Origin: JAKFYM01 sp964612065
GTDB taxonomy: Bacteria > Bdellovibrionota > UBA1018 > CAIPTA01
Length of the DNA stretch: 64,000 nt
Direction of reading: 5' to 3'
NCBI GenBank assembly: GCA_964612065.1
Contig: CAZTCD010000004.1
Coordinates: 21,550 to 85,549, forward strand
Numbering within the stretch: position 1 is the stretch's first letter; every line of letters starts with the position of its first letter. Below the pieces are notes generated by a model, which made no database searches, was not told where the DNA came from, and saw only the letters and a list, made by a program, of their open reading frames with translations. Position numbers and translations under genes: made by a program. Shown here piece by piece: positions 26,218 to 34,867 of this stretch.

Positions 26218-26739
26218 ATGAAAGACCAAATCATTGACGACTTTATGACCTATTCGCCCCACACCATCAACTCGGGCCTGCCCCTGAAAGCCGCCCGGGA
26301 TTTGATGAAGAAGTATGGTGTGCGCCACCTTCCCGTGCAGGTGGCGGGTCATCTGGTGGGGATGATCTCGGACCGCGACCTGAAATTCGCGTCGGCCTTC
26401 GATAAGGAAGGAACCCTGCTGGTGGACGATATCATGACGCCTGATCCTTTCAGCGTGCTGCCCGGCACTCTTCTGGGCGAAGTGGTGGAGAAAATGGCCA
26501 CCAATCGTTACGGCTCCGCCGTGATCCAACAGGCCGGCGGCCGGGTGATCGGGATCTTCACCGCGGTAGACGCTCTACGTGCGCTATCCGAAAGCTGGAA
26601 CAGGAAACAATACGCCAGGCCCCGCCGGGCCAGTGCCGCCAAGAAGGCCAAAAGATCTTCCGCGAAATCACTGAAGGCCCTTCCCGTAAAAAAGAAGCGC
26701 GGCCTGAAAGGATCCGCCAAAAGGGGGGCCCTGGCATGA
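26218..26739 (+). CDS. CBS-domain protein with lysine-rich C-terminal tail
   Basis: A 173-residue protein with a CBS pair (about residues 5-60, MKKYGVRHLPVQVAGHLVGM, and 68-125, MATNRYGSAVIQQAGGRVIG), usually an AMP/ATP sensor. The last 45 residues are very basic (RPRRASAAKKAKRSSAKSLK, then KKKRGLKGSAKRG), like a histone-H1-type tail. ATG 26218 has GAGAGGA upstream and follows the predicted sigma-54 start by 12 bases. The stop overlaps the start of the next gene (ATGA). A link between energy state and nucleic acid or polyphosphate binding is speculation. Confidence 0.85.
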   Translation: MKDQIIDDFMTYSPHTINSGLPLKAARDLMKKYGVRHLPVQVAGHLVGMISDRDLKFASAFDKEGTLLVDDIMTPDPFSVLPGTLLGEVVEKMATNRYGSAVIQQAGGRVIGIFTAVDALRALSESWNRKQYARPRRASAAKKAKRSSAKSLKALPVKKKRGLKGSAKRGALA

Positions 26740-27134
26740 GTGCCGCCTCCAAAACCCTGCCCATTGGAATGAAAGTAGCCTTGATCTGGCTCGACCGGGA
26801 GCACGCCCGGCTTTTTGAGCTATCGGAAACCGGTGAGCTCGAAATAAAAAAATTCCAGGCCCATCATACCGAACATCATACCCACGCCCGCGATGCCTTT
26901 GACCACCAAAGAGGCGAGAACCACTTCTTCAAGGAAATCGCCTCCGCCATGGACGGAGCGGAAAAACTGGCGATCATCGGCCCCGGCATGGCGAAGTACC
27001 ATTTCCGTTCCTATCTTATGGAGCAAAAACCCATGATTGCGCGCACCATCGATAAGGTGGAAAGCGCCGACCATCCCAGCGAGGCTCAGGTAGCGGCCAT
27101 GGCGCGTGACTACCTGGAAAGTTTCCGCCGCTGA
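26736..27134 (+). CDS. baeRF/host-attachment-like protein (eRF1-like fold)
   Basis: A 132-residue protein resembling bacterial eRF1-like translational machinery proteins: VALIWLDREHARLFELSETG strand-helix start, a His-rich HHTEHHTHARD segment, then FFKEIASAMDGAEKLAIIGP and an ending AAMARDYLESF. These small proteins occur in stress operons and may act on ribosomes. It is coupled to the CBS gene by ATGA and ends six bases before the convergent kinase gene. Confidence 0.65.
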   Translation: MSAASKTLPIGMKVALIWLDREHARLFELSETGELEIKKFQAHHTEHHTHARDAFDHQRGENHFFKEIASAMDGAEKLAIIGPGMAKYHFRSYLMEQKPMIARTIDKVESADHPSEAQVAAMARDYLESFRR

Positions 27135-27140
27135 TTCTAA

Positions 27141-28259
27141 TTAAGCTTTGGGAAGAAAGAGGGTGAACTCCGCGCCCTCTCCCACTTTGCTTTTTACTTC
27201 AATTTTTCCGCCCCAGGTTTCCACGATCCTGTAGGCCGTGGCCAAACCAAGGCCCGTGCCCTTGCCGATGTCTTTGGTGGTGAAAAAAGGCTGGAAGAGG
27301 TTCTTGAGGTTTTTTTCCGGGATGCCGCAACCGGAGTCGGAAAAATGGATCGCCCATTGCTCTCCCATGCTTTCGGCACTCGCGCGAATGAAATGCCCAT
27401 GGCGCCCTTCTGCCTTGGCGCTTTCGATCGCGTGCAGGGAATTCACCATCAGATTCAGCATCACCTGATGCAAGGGGCCGCTTTCCGCCCTCACTTTCAC
27501 TTCGGCTCCCACATGGCATTCAAAACGAATCTCGTTCTTGCGAAACTCATGCCCCATGAGCTCGGCGAGCTCATGGCAGATCACCTGTGGGCTCACGGAT
27601 TCCGTGGCTCCACTCTGCTCGCCCCTGGCGAGGTTCAGGAGCGAGCGGATGAGCTTCGAAACTCTGTCGATCTGCGAGATGATCACCGCAGCGGTTTTCA
27701 CCACCTCAGGATCGTTTTTGAGCTTCATCTCCAGATATTCAGCTCGCCCCCGGATCACCCCGAGAGGCGTACCGATCTCGTGCGCCAGGCTCGAAGCCAG
27801 CAGGCCAACCGAGGCCAACCGATCCTGCATCAGGATCTGCGCCTCGCGGTCGAGAATGGCTTTTATGGCCTTGGCTCTATGGAGGGAGTAACGAATGGAC
27901 CTCTCGAGAAGAAGAGGGCCCACCTGATCTTTCACTAGGTAGTCCGCGGCACCCAGCCTCATGGCTTCCAGATCCACTTCCTGCTCTCCATAGCCGGTAA
28001 GCAGAATCAGCGGGGTTTTCCAGCCGGCCTCTTTCGCCTCCCGCAAAAGATCGATTCCGGTGCGGATTCCCAAACGATAGTCCAGGAAGGCCACGTCATG
28101 CTCGCCCTTCGAGATGAGCTCCCTTCCAACCTCGTAAGAGGAGGCCCAGTCCACCTGAAACCTTCGGTCCCTCACTTGAGCCAGATGATCCCGGAACATC
28201 ACGAAGTCGTCTTCGTCGTCGTCCACGAGAAGAACGCGCACGGGGGAAAAATCGTTCAC
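27141..28259 (-). CDS. Receiver-histidine kinase hybrid
   Basis: A 372-residue soluble signalling protein: receiver domain first (LLVDDDEDDF acidic pocket, phospho-Asp60 in VAFLDYRLGI, Thr in ILLTGYG, Lys in YLVKDQ), then a kinase with H box LAHEIGTPLGVIRGR (His160), N box NLMVNSLHAI, G1 DSGCGIPEKN and G2 GKGTGLGLATA. A receiver in front of a kinase lets an upstream phosphoryl signal control autophosphorylation. It overlaps the response-regulator gene by four bases and is the last gene of the three-gene signalling operon. Confidence 0.9.
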   Translation of the reverse strand: MNDFSPVRVLLVDDDEDDFVMFRDHLAQVRDRRFQVDWASSYEVGRELISKGEHDVAFLDYRLGIRTGIDLLREAKEAGWKTPLILLTGYGEQEVDLEAMRLGAADYLVKDQVGPLLLERSIRYSLHRAKAIKAILDREAQILMQDRLASVGLLASSLAHEIGTPLGVIRGRAEYLEMKLKNDPEVVKTAAVIISQIDRVSKLIRSLLNLARGEQSGATESVSPQVICHELAELMGHEFRKNEIRFECHVGAEVKVRAESGPLHQVMLNLMVNSLHAIESAKAEGRHGHFIRASAESMGEQWAIHFSDSGCGIPEKNLKNLFQPFFTTKDIGKGTGLGLATAYRIVETWGGKIEVKSKVGEGAEFTLFLPKA

Positions 28260-28732
28260 GAAGGCGCTCCTCCACCCTCAGGGCGGTGAGGCAACTCCAC
28301 GATCTCGAACCAATAGCGCCCGAGCTCGCGCACGATCTGTACCAGCGACTCAAAGGAAACAGGCTTGGTGATAAAGGAATTTACCCCGAGATTGTAGGTG
28401 CGGAAAATATCTTCCTCCGCCTTCGAAGTGGTGAGCACCACCACCGGGATCCCCCTCAGCTTGGGATCGCTTTTGATTTCCTTAAGCGCTTCCCGGCCAT
28501 CCATCTTCGGCATATTGAGATCAAGCAGCACCAGTCCAGGCAGGTTCCATGCCCTATCGGATTCGAATTTTCCCTGCCTCCTCAAGAATTGCATCAGCTC
28601 CTCGCCGTCTTCCACAAAATGGAGATCGTTGGCGAGCCGGTTTTCCTCGAGTGCATCCCGGATCATCAGGCGATCATCCGGATCATCATCGGCCACAAGA
28701 ATGGTAATTTTGCCTTTTCTGTTATCCATCAT
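28256..28732 (-). CDS. Single-domain response regulator (Rcp1-like)
   Basis: A 158-residue receiver protein: ILVADDDPDDRLMI acidic pocket, phospho-Asp71 in LVLLDLNMPKMDG, Thr in VVVLTTSKAEEDI and Lys in SFITKPVSF. No output domain, so it passes phosphate or acts by protein contact, as in cyanobacterial Rcp1. I set the start at ATG 28732 behind AGGAAACGG; the longer ORF would run into the kinase gene. It sits between the PAS kinase and the receiver-kinase hybrid. Confidence 0.9.
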   Translation of the reverse strand: MMDNRKGKITILVADDDPDDRLMIRDALEENRLANDLHFVEDGEELMQFLRRQGKFESDRAWNLPGLVLLDLNMPKMDGREALKEIKSDPKLRGIPVVVLTTSKAEEDIFRTYNLGVNSFITKPVSFESLVQIVRELGRYWFEIVELPHRPEGGGAPS

Positions 28733-28760
28733 CCGTTTCCTGCTTTCTCTTGGAGCCTCT

Positions 28761-29870
28761 CTAATTGTTTCCGTACTGCCGGCGAGGCAGGCTGACGAGG
28801 AAGGTGGTTCCCTCCCCTGGCTTGCTTCGGGCGGTAATACTCCCGCCGTGCCTCTCCACGATTCTGCGGCACACAGCGAGCCCCACGCCCGTGCCCTCAT
28901 ATTGATGCTTCCCGTGAAGACGCTGAAAAATCGTGAAGATGCGGTCGAGGTATTTTTCCTCGAATCCGATTCCGTTATCGGCAACCGATACCACCACATT
29001 TCTTCCTTCGAGCGTGGCACTGATCAGTACCTGGGGAGGCAAACCCGGGCGGTGAAACTTGATGGCGTTGGCCACAAGATTCTGAAACACCTGCCTTAGC
29101 TGAACGGCATCCGCATCGATCACCGGGAGCTCGCCCTTTTCCACCCGGGCCCCCGTTTGCTCCACCCGGAGCTCGAGATCGCTGATCACATCGGCGATCA
29201 CCTGGTTCAGATCCGTAGGCACGAAAGGTTTGGCCTGCGTGGTAACGCGCGAATAGGTAAGAAGATCATCGATCAGCCGCCGCATCCTTCCGGCGGAAAC
29301 CAGCATCCTCTCCAGGAAATCCTTGGCTTCGTCCGGAAGGTAGGCTCCATAGCGGGTTTTGAGGCGATCGCCGAATGCCTGGATCTTGCGAAGCGGTTCC
29401 TGGAGATCATGGGCAGCCACGGAAGCAAAATCCTGCAGCTCCCGGTTGCTGAGCTCCAGCTTTTCCGCATACACCCGGAGCTGTTCCTCTGCCTGCTTCC
29501 TCTGCGTGATTTCGTAGCGGATCGAAACGTACTGAAAGGTTTTCCCCGTTTCATCCGCGAAGGGCACGATGGTGGTATGCACCCAGTAGAGCGAGCCGTC
29601 TCTGGCGCGGTTGCGGATTTCGCCTTCCCAGATTTTGCCGCTGGAAATGGTTTTCCAGAGATCTACGAAAAACTCCTGGTTGTGATAGCCCGAGTTGATG
29701 ATGCGGTGATTTTGGCCGATCAGCTCTTCGCGGGAATATTTCGAGATCTCGCAGAATTTATCGTTCACGTGCACGATCTGCCCGGCGCGATCCGTAACGG
29801 CCACGATGGCACTTTTGTCCAAGGCGTGACGCACTAAGCTAAGCTCTTTTTCAGCAGAGATGGGCAGCAA
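28761..29870 (-). CDS. PAS-domain sensor histidine kinase
   Basis: A 369-residue cytosolic kinase. A PAS domain spans about residues 14-120 (AIVAVTDRAGQIVHVNDKFC, GEIRNRARDGSLYWVHTTIV), then a coiled linker, HisKA with H box VAAHDLQEPLRKIQAFGDR (His154) and HATPase_c (VFQNLVANAIKFHRPG, VADNGIGFEEKYLDRIF, GTGVGLAVCRR). The HDLQEPL type is the phytochrome-like kinase family often paired with Rcp1-type regulators, matching the next gene. TTG 29870 is taken as start because AAGGA lies six bases upstream. No membrane segments, so the signal is intracellular (redox, gas or heme are possible). Confidence 0.88.
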   Translation of the reverse strand: MLPISAEKELSLVRHALDKSAIVAVTDRAGQIVHVNDKFCEISKYSREELIGQNHRIINSGYHNQEFFVDLWKTISSGKIWEGEIRNRARDGSLYWVHTTIVPFADETGKTFQYVSIRYEITQRKQAEEQLRVYAEKLELSNRELQDFASVAAHDLQEPLRKIQAFGDRLKTRYGAYLPDEAKDFLERMLVSAGRMRRLIDDLLTYSRVTTQAKPFVPTDLNQVIADVISDLELRVEQTGARVEKGELPVIDADAVQLRQVFQNLVANAIKFHRPGLPPQVLISATLEGRNVVVSVADNGIGFEEKYLDRIFTIFQRLHGKHQYEGTGVGLAVCRRIVERHGGSITARSKPGEGTTFLVSLPRRQYGNN

Positions 29871-29951
29871 ATTCTTTTCCTTTATGCTGAGAGAATCACT
29901 ACCTATTTTCCGCCTGGAATTCAAACAACTTAGCTTTCGACAGCGTTAGAA

Positions 29952-29968
29952 TGCGGACCGATCGCCAG
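29952..29968 (-). promoter_or_regulatory. Possible sigma-54 promoter for the kinase operon (weak)
   Basis: CTGGCGATCGGTCCGCA has correct GG-GC spacing and a good -24 element, but the -12 element is CCGC, not TTGC. It is placed 82-98 bases before TTG 29870. Weaker than the other candidates. Confidence 0.3.
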
Positions 29969-30028
29969 AGAGCCACGTTACTGACTCGAATTCATCATCT
30001 GTGCTCCGGGCCCCACCCCCCTTTCCTC

Positions 30029-30045
30029 TTGGCATCCATCCTGCT
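30029..30045 (+). promoter_or_regulatory. Sigma-54 promoter for the NtrC-type regulator
   Basis: TTGGCATCCATCCTGCT matches TTGGCA and CTGC with ten bases between GG and GC. Predicted start near 30056, about 97 bases before the ATG of the regulator, which would allow autoregulation. The leader holds a near-palindrome (GGGACAACTTGTCTC, 30091-30105). Confidence 0.6.
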
Positions 30046-30152
30046 CTATGGGACCTAATACCCAATTTATGGGCTTTCAGGCATTGGTGCGGGACAACTT
30101 GTCTCAGCATCATGACTTATAAGCCCAAGGCATTTATTGAAGTGGACTACCT

Positions 30153-31601
30153 ATGAAAGAATTTAAAGCGCGCATCGTAATCGTGGACGACGACCAGGAA
30201 ATGAGGTCGCTCTTGAAGGATTACCTTAACAACGAAGACTACGAAACCAAGGAGTTTCCGGTGGCCACCGACGCTCTCGAAGCCTTGAGCCCTGGCGGAT
30301 TGCTCGGCGCCGATCAATCCGAAGGCGATATCGATCTCATCATTTCCGACATCAAAATGCCGCAGATGGACGGCCTGGAGTTCACCTCCCGCCTCCAGCA
30401 GCTTCGCCCCGAGATCCCTGTGATCCTGATCACCGCCTTCGGCTCGATCGAAACCGCGATCGAGGCCATGCAGAGAGGCGCCTTTCACTATGTGGTGAAG
30501 CCCTTCAAGCTGGCTGAGATGGGAGTGCAGGTGGCCAGAGCCGTGGAGCACCGCAAGCTCCAGCGCGACAACACCGCCCTTCGGCAGGAGGTGAAGCGCA
30601 ACTTCTCCATGGGCAAGGTAATCGGCAAGAGCGCCGCCATGAAAGCCATCTTCGATCTTGTGGGCCGGGTGAGCGGAGCCACCGCCAACGTGCTCATCAC
30701 CGGCGAAAGCGGATCAGGCAAAGAGATGGTGGCCCGGGCCATTCACGAGAGCGGCCCAAGGGCTTCCCACCAGTTCGTGGCCATCAACTGCACCGCCATT
30801 CCGGAAACCCTTCTCGAAAGCGAGCTCTTCGGCCACGCCAAGGGTTCTTTCACGGGCGCCATCCAGAGAAAGCGCGGCCTCTTTGAGGAGGCCGAGGGCG
30901 GAACCCTTTTCCTCGACGAGATCGGCGATATGAATCCGCAGCTGCAATCGAAGCTTCTCCGAGTAATTCAGGAGAAGAAGGTTCGGGCCGTGGGCGATAA
31001 CGTGGATAAGCCAGTGAACGTTCGCATCGTGGCCGCCACCCACAAGGATCTGAAGGCTGCGATAAAGGAAGGCCGCTTCCGCGAAGACCTCTACTACCGC
31101 CTCTCGGTGATCCCGATCGTGATTCCTCCCCTGAGAAACCGCAGGGACGATATCCCCCTCCTGGCCGACCACTTCCTGAAAAAGTACTCGGCTCTCAACA
31201 ATTCTCCCGTGAAAGGCTTTACCAAGAGGGCCGTGGCCAAACTCATGGGCCAGAAATGGGAAGGAAACGTGAGAGAGCTGGAAAACGTGGTGGAGCGGGC
31301 CGTGGTGCTTTGCCAAAACCCGCTGATCGACGAGGCCGATGTTCCGAACCCGGACACGCAAAGCCCCGACAGCTTTTTCTCTTCCGCCACCGGAGATTTC
31401 CCCACCATCAACCAGCTCGAAGAGCGCTATATCCGGGTGATCCTGGAAAAAACGGCCGGCCGGAAAGACAAAGCCGCGCAGATCCTGGGCATCAACCGCC
31501 GCACCCTCTACCGGAAAGAACGAGAGTACGGCATGGTGGACTCCAACTCCCCCGAGGAGGAGGACCTTGAAGCCGCCGCCGCAGTGGAAGCCACGGAGTA
31601 A
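30153..31601 (+). CDS. NtrC-family sigma-54-dependent response regulator
   Basis: A 482-residue enhancer-binding protein. Receiver domain at 5-125 (IVIVDDDQE, phospho-Asp66 in IISDIKMPQMDG, VVKPFK), AAA+ domain at about 155-390 with Walker A GESGSGKE (184-191), sigma-54 contact loop GSFTGA (231-236; Ser for the usual Ala, a tolerated variant), Walker B TLFLDEIG (251-258) and arginine-finger region; Fis-type HTH at about 440-475 (DKAAQILGINRRTLYRKERE). It should be activated by phosphorylation, possibly from the divergent kinase operon, and drive promoters of the -24/-12 type seen around it. A strong -24/-12 candidate lies in its own upstream region. Confidence 0.93.
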   Translation: MKEFKARIVIVDDDQEMRSLLKDYLNNEDYETKEFPVATDALEALSPGGLLGADQSEGDIDLIISDIKMPQMDGLEFTSRLQQLRPEIPVILITAFGSIETAIEAMQRGAFHYVVKPFKLAEMGVQVARAVEHRKLQRDNTALRQEVKRNFSMGKVIGKSAAMKAIFDLVGRVSGATANVLITGESGSGKEMVARAIHESGPRASHQFVAINCTAIPETLLESELFGHAKGSFTGAIQRKRGLFEEAEGGTLFLDEIGDMNPQLQSKLLRVIQEKKVRAVGDNVDKPVNVRIVAATHKDLKAAIKEGRFREDLYYRLSVIPIVIPPLRNRRDDIPLLADHFLKKYSALNNSPVKGFTKRAVAKLMGQKWEGNVRELENVVERAVVLCQNPLIDEADVPNPDTQSPDSFFSSATGDFPTINQLEERYIRVILEKTAGRKDKAAQILGINRRTLYRKEREYGMVDSNSPEEEDLEAAAAVEATE

Positions 31602-31623
31602 GTTCGCTTTTTAGCGAGCTCCC

Positions 31624-32019
31624 CTAAGGAAGAAGCTTCTTGAGCTTCTTCCAGGTTTTTTTATCGAAGCTCCACTCCAACTCGAAGCCCACGATAGAGC
31701 CCGTCCACGGGCTGGCCTTGCCGGTATAGTGGAAGAGGTCTTCTTTGGGTTCCATAAGCTTGAGTTTCACTTCCAGAGGACGCTTGTTCTTCCGCAGAAT
31801 CCGGATCTTCACGGCCCCCGGCCGGGCCCCCGGGCTCTCCTGCACCACCTTCACCTCATTCATCTCCTGGCTGTAGCTCACGCGGAACCGCTCGTCCGGC
31901 TCTTCGGGCGAATGCACGGTTTCGTCGATCACCAGCGGTCCTGGCTTGGTTTCTGCCGAAGAGGCCGGCAGCGCCAGGAAAGAGCACAGTAGAGCCGGGA
32001 CGATCAGAAGGCGCATCAT
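31624..32019 (-). CDS. Small exported protein of unknown function
   Basis: A 131-residue product with signal peptide MMRLLIVPALLCSFLALPASSA and a small beta-rich domain (FRVSYSQEMNEVKVVQE, VKIRILRKNKRPLEVKLKLM) ending in a Lys-rich stretch (DKKTWKKLKKLLP). ATG 32019 follows AGGAG by eight bases; the longer ORF lacks this. It converges on the regulator gene. No family recognised. Confidence 0.65.
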   Translation of the reverse strand: MMRLLIVPALLCSFLALPASSAETKPGPLVIDETVHSPEEPDERFRVSYSQEMNEVKVVQESPGARPGAVKIRILRKNKRPLEVKLKLMEPKEDLFHYTGKASPWTGSIVGFELEWSFDKKTWKKLKKLLP

Positions 32020-32273
32020 GTAAGGATCTCCTGTCAGTGGCCGGAGCGCCGGAAACACGCGAGCAAAACCTCTAGTGTCTCCCGCCGCAGGGCCCGGGGA
32101 ATGGGTTCTATAACGTCAGCTTTGCCATGCTCTCGCCAATGTCTCCAAACAGCAACACCCCCCAGCATGATTACGGCTGAGCAAGCTCGACCCCTCCGCG
32201 AGACATTTTTGCTCGCTCCTGTTTCGGGATACAATCCGGGCATGGCAAAATGCCCAGCCCGAATAGCGAATCA

Positions 32274-32290
32274 CAGGCACGAGTTCTGCA
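32274..32290 (+). promoter_or_regulatory. Candidate sigma-54 promoter before the cbb3 oxidase locus
   Basis: CAGGCACGAGTTCTGCA keeps GGCACG and CTGCA with ten bases between GG and GC; only the T before GG is not conserved. Predicted start near 32301, nine bases before ATG 32310. No FNR-like TTGAT-N4-ATCAA box was seen in the 290 bases upstream. Confidence 0.5.
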
Positions 32291-32309
32291 ATTGAAGGCA
32301 TTAAACCTT

Positions 32310-34688
32310 ATGTCCTCGAACGTAAAGAGCCCCCAGGCTCCTGCCTGCCTGCATTGCGGACTGCCCTCCCTGCGCCACTCGAGCTTTTGCTGCCCGGGTT
32401 GCGAGAGCGTGTATTCGCTTCTTATGGAAAGAAACCTGGGCCACTTTTACAAACTACGCGAGGCAAATTCCTTCCGGCCCCCCGCCCCCGCTCCGGATCC
32501 TTCCACGCTAAACTCCGACAGCCCTTTCGAAAAAATAGCTTCCCGATCCAAAGCCCGTTTTTATCTGCAGGGCATCCATTGCCTGGGCTGCCTCTGGCTG
32601 CTCGAAAAACTTCCCGAGATCGAACCCCGCATCCTTGAAGCCCGCCTGGACATGGCCCACAACATCCTCGAAGTGAAAATCCAGGACGGGGAAATCGGCT
32701 GGGCTGAAGTGTCCGGCTGGATCTCCCGGCTCGGATACCAGGCAAAGGCTCTGGACGAAGGGGAAAAGGCAGAGGACGCAAGAAAGCAGGAACACGGGGC
32801 ACAGCTCCTCCGCTTGGGCGTGGCCGCCTTTGGAGCCGGAAACATCATGCTCCTCACGATCTCCATCTACGCTGGCGCCGATCCTCTATGGTCGCGGAAC
32901 TTCGCCTGGCTATCGGCCCTCCTCGCCGCTCCGGTTTTGCTCTATAGCGCCGGGCCTCTTTACCTTTCCGCCTTCGGCCCTCTCCGCAGGGGCCAGCTTT
33001 CGATCGATCTTGCCATCGTGATCGCGCTTTTAGCGGGTATTGCCACGAGCATCGCCAGCTTGTTGCGAGGCGAGCCTGGAGGAATCTATTTCGACTCCCT
33101 CTCCATGCTCGTATTCCTGCTGCTCTCCAGCCGCTATCTGCTGCAGAGGATGCGGGAATCCCTCGCCAGCTCCGCGCCCTGCCTGGCGTTTCAGGAAAAC
33201 GAACGCTTCGAGCGGACCCTTCCCAAGCCCGCTCGCGTGAGCGCAAGCGATCTTAAGCCAGGCGACGAGATCCAGTTGCGCACGGGCCAGGTGCTGCCGG
33301 TAGACGCTATACTGCTTGAACCAGGGAATACTTATCTGGACCTTTCGCTCCTCACGGGCGAAAGTATTCCAGTGAAGTTTCGGCAGCAGGAGCGAGTGGA
33401 AGCCGGCAGCAAGCTTGAAGGGAAAGCCTCTCTCTTCCGTGTGGCATCGATTGCTTCCGAGAGCCGCCTTTCCGGCATACTGCAGCAGATCCGCGCCTAT
33501 GAGCTCCACCGCAGCCCTTCCGTGGATTTCGCTGACCGGATAGGCCGGCGCTTCGTATTGGCCGTACTCGGCCTTTTCGCCATCCTTCTTTTCTGGAACC
33601 CCTCCGGAGAGGGCCTCTCCCGTGCGTTGGCGCTGGCGATTGTCACTTGCCCTTGCGTGCTGGCATTCGCGATCCCCCTCACCCTCACCCGTTCCCTGCA
33701 GAAAGCCGCCCGGAGAGGCATTCTCTTCCGGGATTCGGCGCGCATGGAAACACTCGCCTCGGCCAAGCAGGTCTTCCTCGATAAAACGGGCACCCTCACC
33801 ACCGGCCTTTTCTCCGTGAAGGAATGGAAACGGGCCCACGGAAGCCTCGAGGAAGCCAAGGCGGCGGCCGTGGCTCTCGAACGCCACTCCTCTCACCCCA
33901 TCGCCAGAGCCGTTTTACGCGACACGAATCCAGAGAACGAAATCCCAAACGCCACGGAAGTGAAAGAAGTGCAGAGCTACGGCATTTCTGGAAACATCGC
34001 GGGAAAGGAATGGAAGGTGGTGCGCTCGGAAACCCCTTCGTCCCCCGGGGAGAACTGCGTGGAGATTCTCTGCGACGGGATCCTGAGAGCGGAGCTGGTA
34101 CTCGGTGACGCGCTCCGCCCCGAAGCGCCTCTGGTCCTGCAGGAACTAGAGAAACTCGGCCTCTCCGTGCACCTGCTTTCCGGTGATAGCGCGATCAATA
34201 CCGGCGCCATCGCCTGGAAGCTCGGCATTCCTTCCTGGCAGGCCGGCTTGAAACCGGAAGACAAAGCCAGGATTCTTTCCGAGAGCGCGCAAGGCGGAAC
34301 CATCATGGTGGGCGATGGCGCCAACGATGCCGTGGCCTTTCGGGCGGCCGACGTAAGCATAGCGATGCAAGGAGCCGTGGAGCTCAGCCTCCGGCATTCC
34401 GATATCCTTCTCACCCGCCCGGGCCTCGCCTCCCTGCTCGACTCCATCCTTCTGGCACGTTCCACGATGAGGCTCGTGAAACAAGGCTTTGCTCTTACCC
34501 TCGCCTACAACCTCCTGGCCGGCTCGCTCGCCGTGGCCGGAATGATGCAGCCACTGTTGGCCGCTATATTGATGCCGATGAGCGCCCTCAGCGTTTTCGC
34601 CTATATCAGCTGGCGCACGGGCACGCTGCCCCGCCTGGTTCTCCCCTCGGCAGAGCTGCCCTCTTTACGGGAAAGGAGGGCCACGTGA
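32310..34688 (+). CDS. ccoI: Copper-transporting P-type ATPase for cbb3 oxidase assembly
   Basis: CcoI/FixI-type P1B ATPase, 792 residues, supplying copper for the CcoN active site. The N-terminus has the CcoI-specific Cys cluster (CLHCGLP, FCCPGCESV) and an HMA-like GIHCLGCLWLLE motif. Eight membrane helices; the CPC motif TCPCVLAFAIPLT is near residue 450, phosphorylation DKTGTLTTG near 490, the HP motif in HSSHPIARA, and hinge MVGDGANDAVAF near 668. ATG 32310 is preferred over an in-frame ATG 60 bases earlier, because the candidate promoter lies between them; no good ribosome site is seen at either. Overlaps ccoS (GTGA). Confidence 0.92.
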   Translation: MSSNVKSPQAPACLHCGLPSLRHSSFCCPGCESVYSLLMERNLGHFYKLREANSFRPPAPAPDPSTLNSDSPFEKIASRSKARFYLQGIHCLGCLWLLEKLPEIEPRILEARLDMAHNILEVKIQDGEIGWAEVSGWISRLGYQAKALDEGEKAEDARKQEHGAQLLRLGVAAFGAGNIMLLTISIYAGADPLWSRNFAWLSALLAAPVLLYSAGPLYLSAFGPLRRGQLSIDLAIVIALLAGIATSIASLLRGEPGGIYFDSLSMLVFLLLSSRYLLQRMRESLASSAPCLAFQENERFERTLPKPARVSASDLKPGDEIQLRTGQVLPVDAILLEPGNTYLDLSLLTGESIPVKFRQQERVEAGSKLEGKASLFRVASIASESRLSGILQQIRAYELHRSPSVDFADRIGRRFVLAVLGLFAILLFWNPSGEGLSRALALAIVTCPCVLAFAIPLTLTRSLQKAARRGILFRDSARMETLASAKQVFLDKTGTLTTGLFSVKEWKRAHGSLEEAKAAAVALERHSSHPIARAVLRDTNPENEIPNATEVKEVQSYGISGNIAGKEWKVVRSETPSSPGENCVEILCDGILRAELVLGDALRPEAPLVLQELEKLGLSVHLLSGDSAINTGAIAWKLGIPSWQAGLKPEDKARILSESAQGGTIMVGDGANDAVAFRAADVSIAMQGAVELSLRHSDILLTRPGLASLLDSILLARSTMRLVKQGFALTLAYNLLAGSLAVAGMMQPLLAAILMPMSALSVFAYISWRTGTLPRLVLPSAELPSLRERRAT

Positions 34689-34867
34689 GCGTGCTCTTCG
34701 TCCTGATCCCGATGGCGCTCCTGCTGGGACTGCTTTTTCTGTTCGGCTTCCTATTGGCGGCGAAAAACGGGCAGATGAATGATTTGGAAACCCCGGCCTA
34801 CCGGGCCTTGATCGACGACTCGGAATCAATGAAAGGAAAGAATGATGTCTGCGAACGGCAACCTTAG
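34685..34867 (+). CDS. ccoS: cbb3 oxidase assembly protein CcoS
   Basis: A 60-residue membrane protein with one TM helix (LIPMALLLGLLFLFGFLLAA) followed by the CcoS-typical acidic tail (NGQMNDLETPAYRALID, the DLETPA block being diagnostic). CcoS is needed to put cofactors into CcoN. GTG start overlaps the ccoI stop, and its end overlaps the ccoNO start by 26 bases, so ccoI-ccoS-ccoNO are coupled. Confidence 0.9.
   Translation: MSVLFVLIPMALLLGLLFLFGFLLAAKNGQMNDLETPAYRALIDDSESMKGKNDVCERQP

Noticed and set aside
32020..32309. FNR-type box upstream of the cbb3 locus
   Set aside because: No TTGAT-N4-ATCAA-like sequence seen; the sigma-54 candidate is the better signal.
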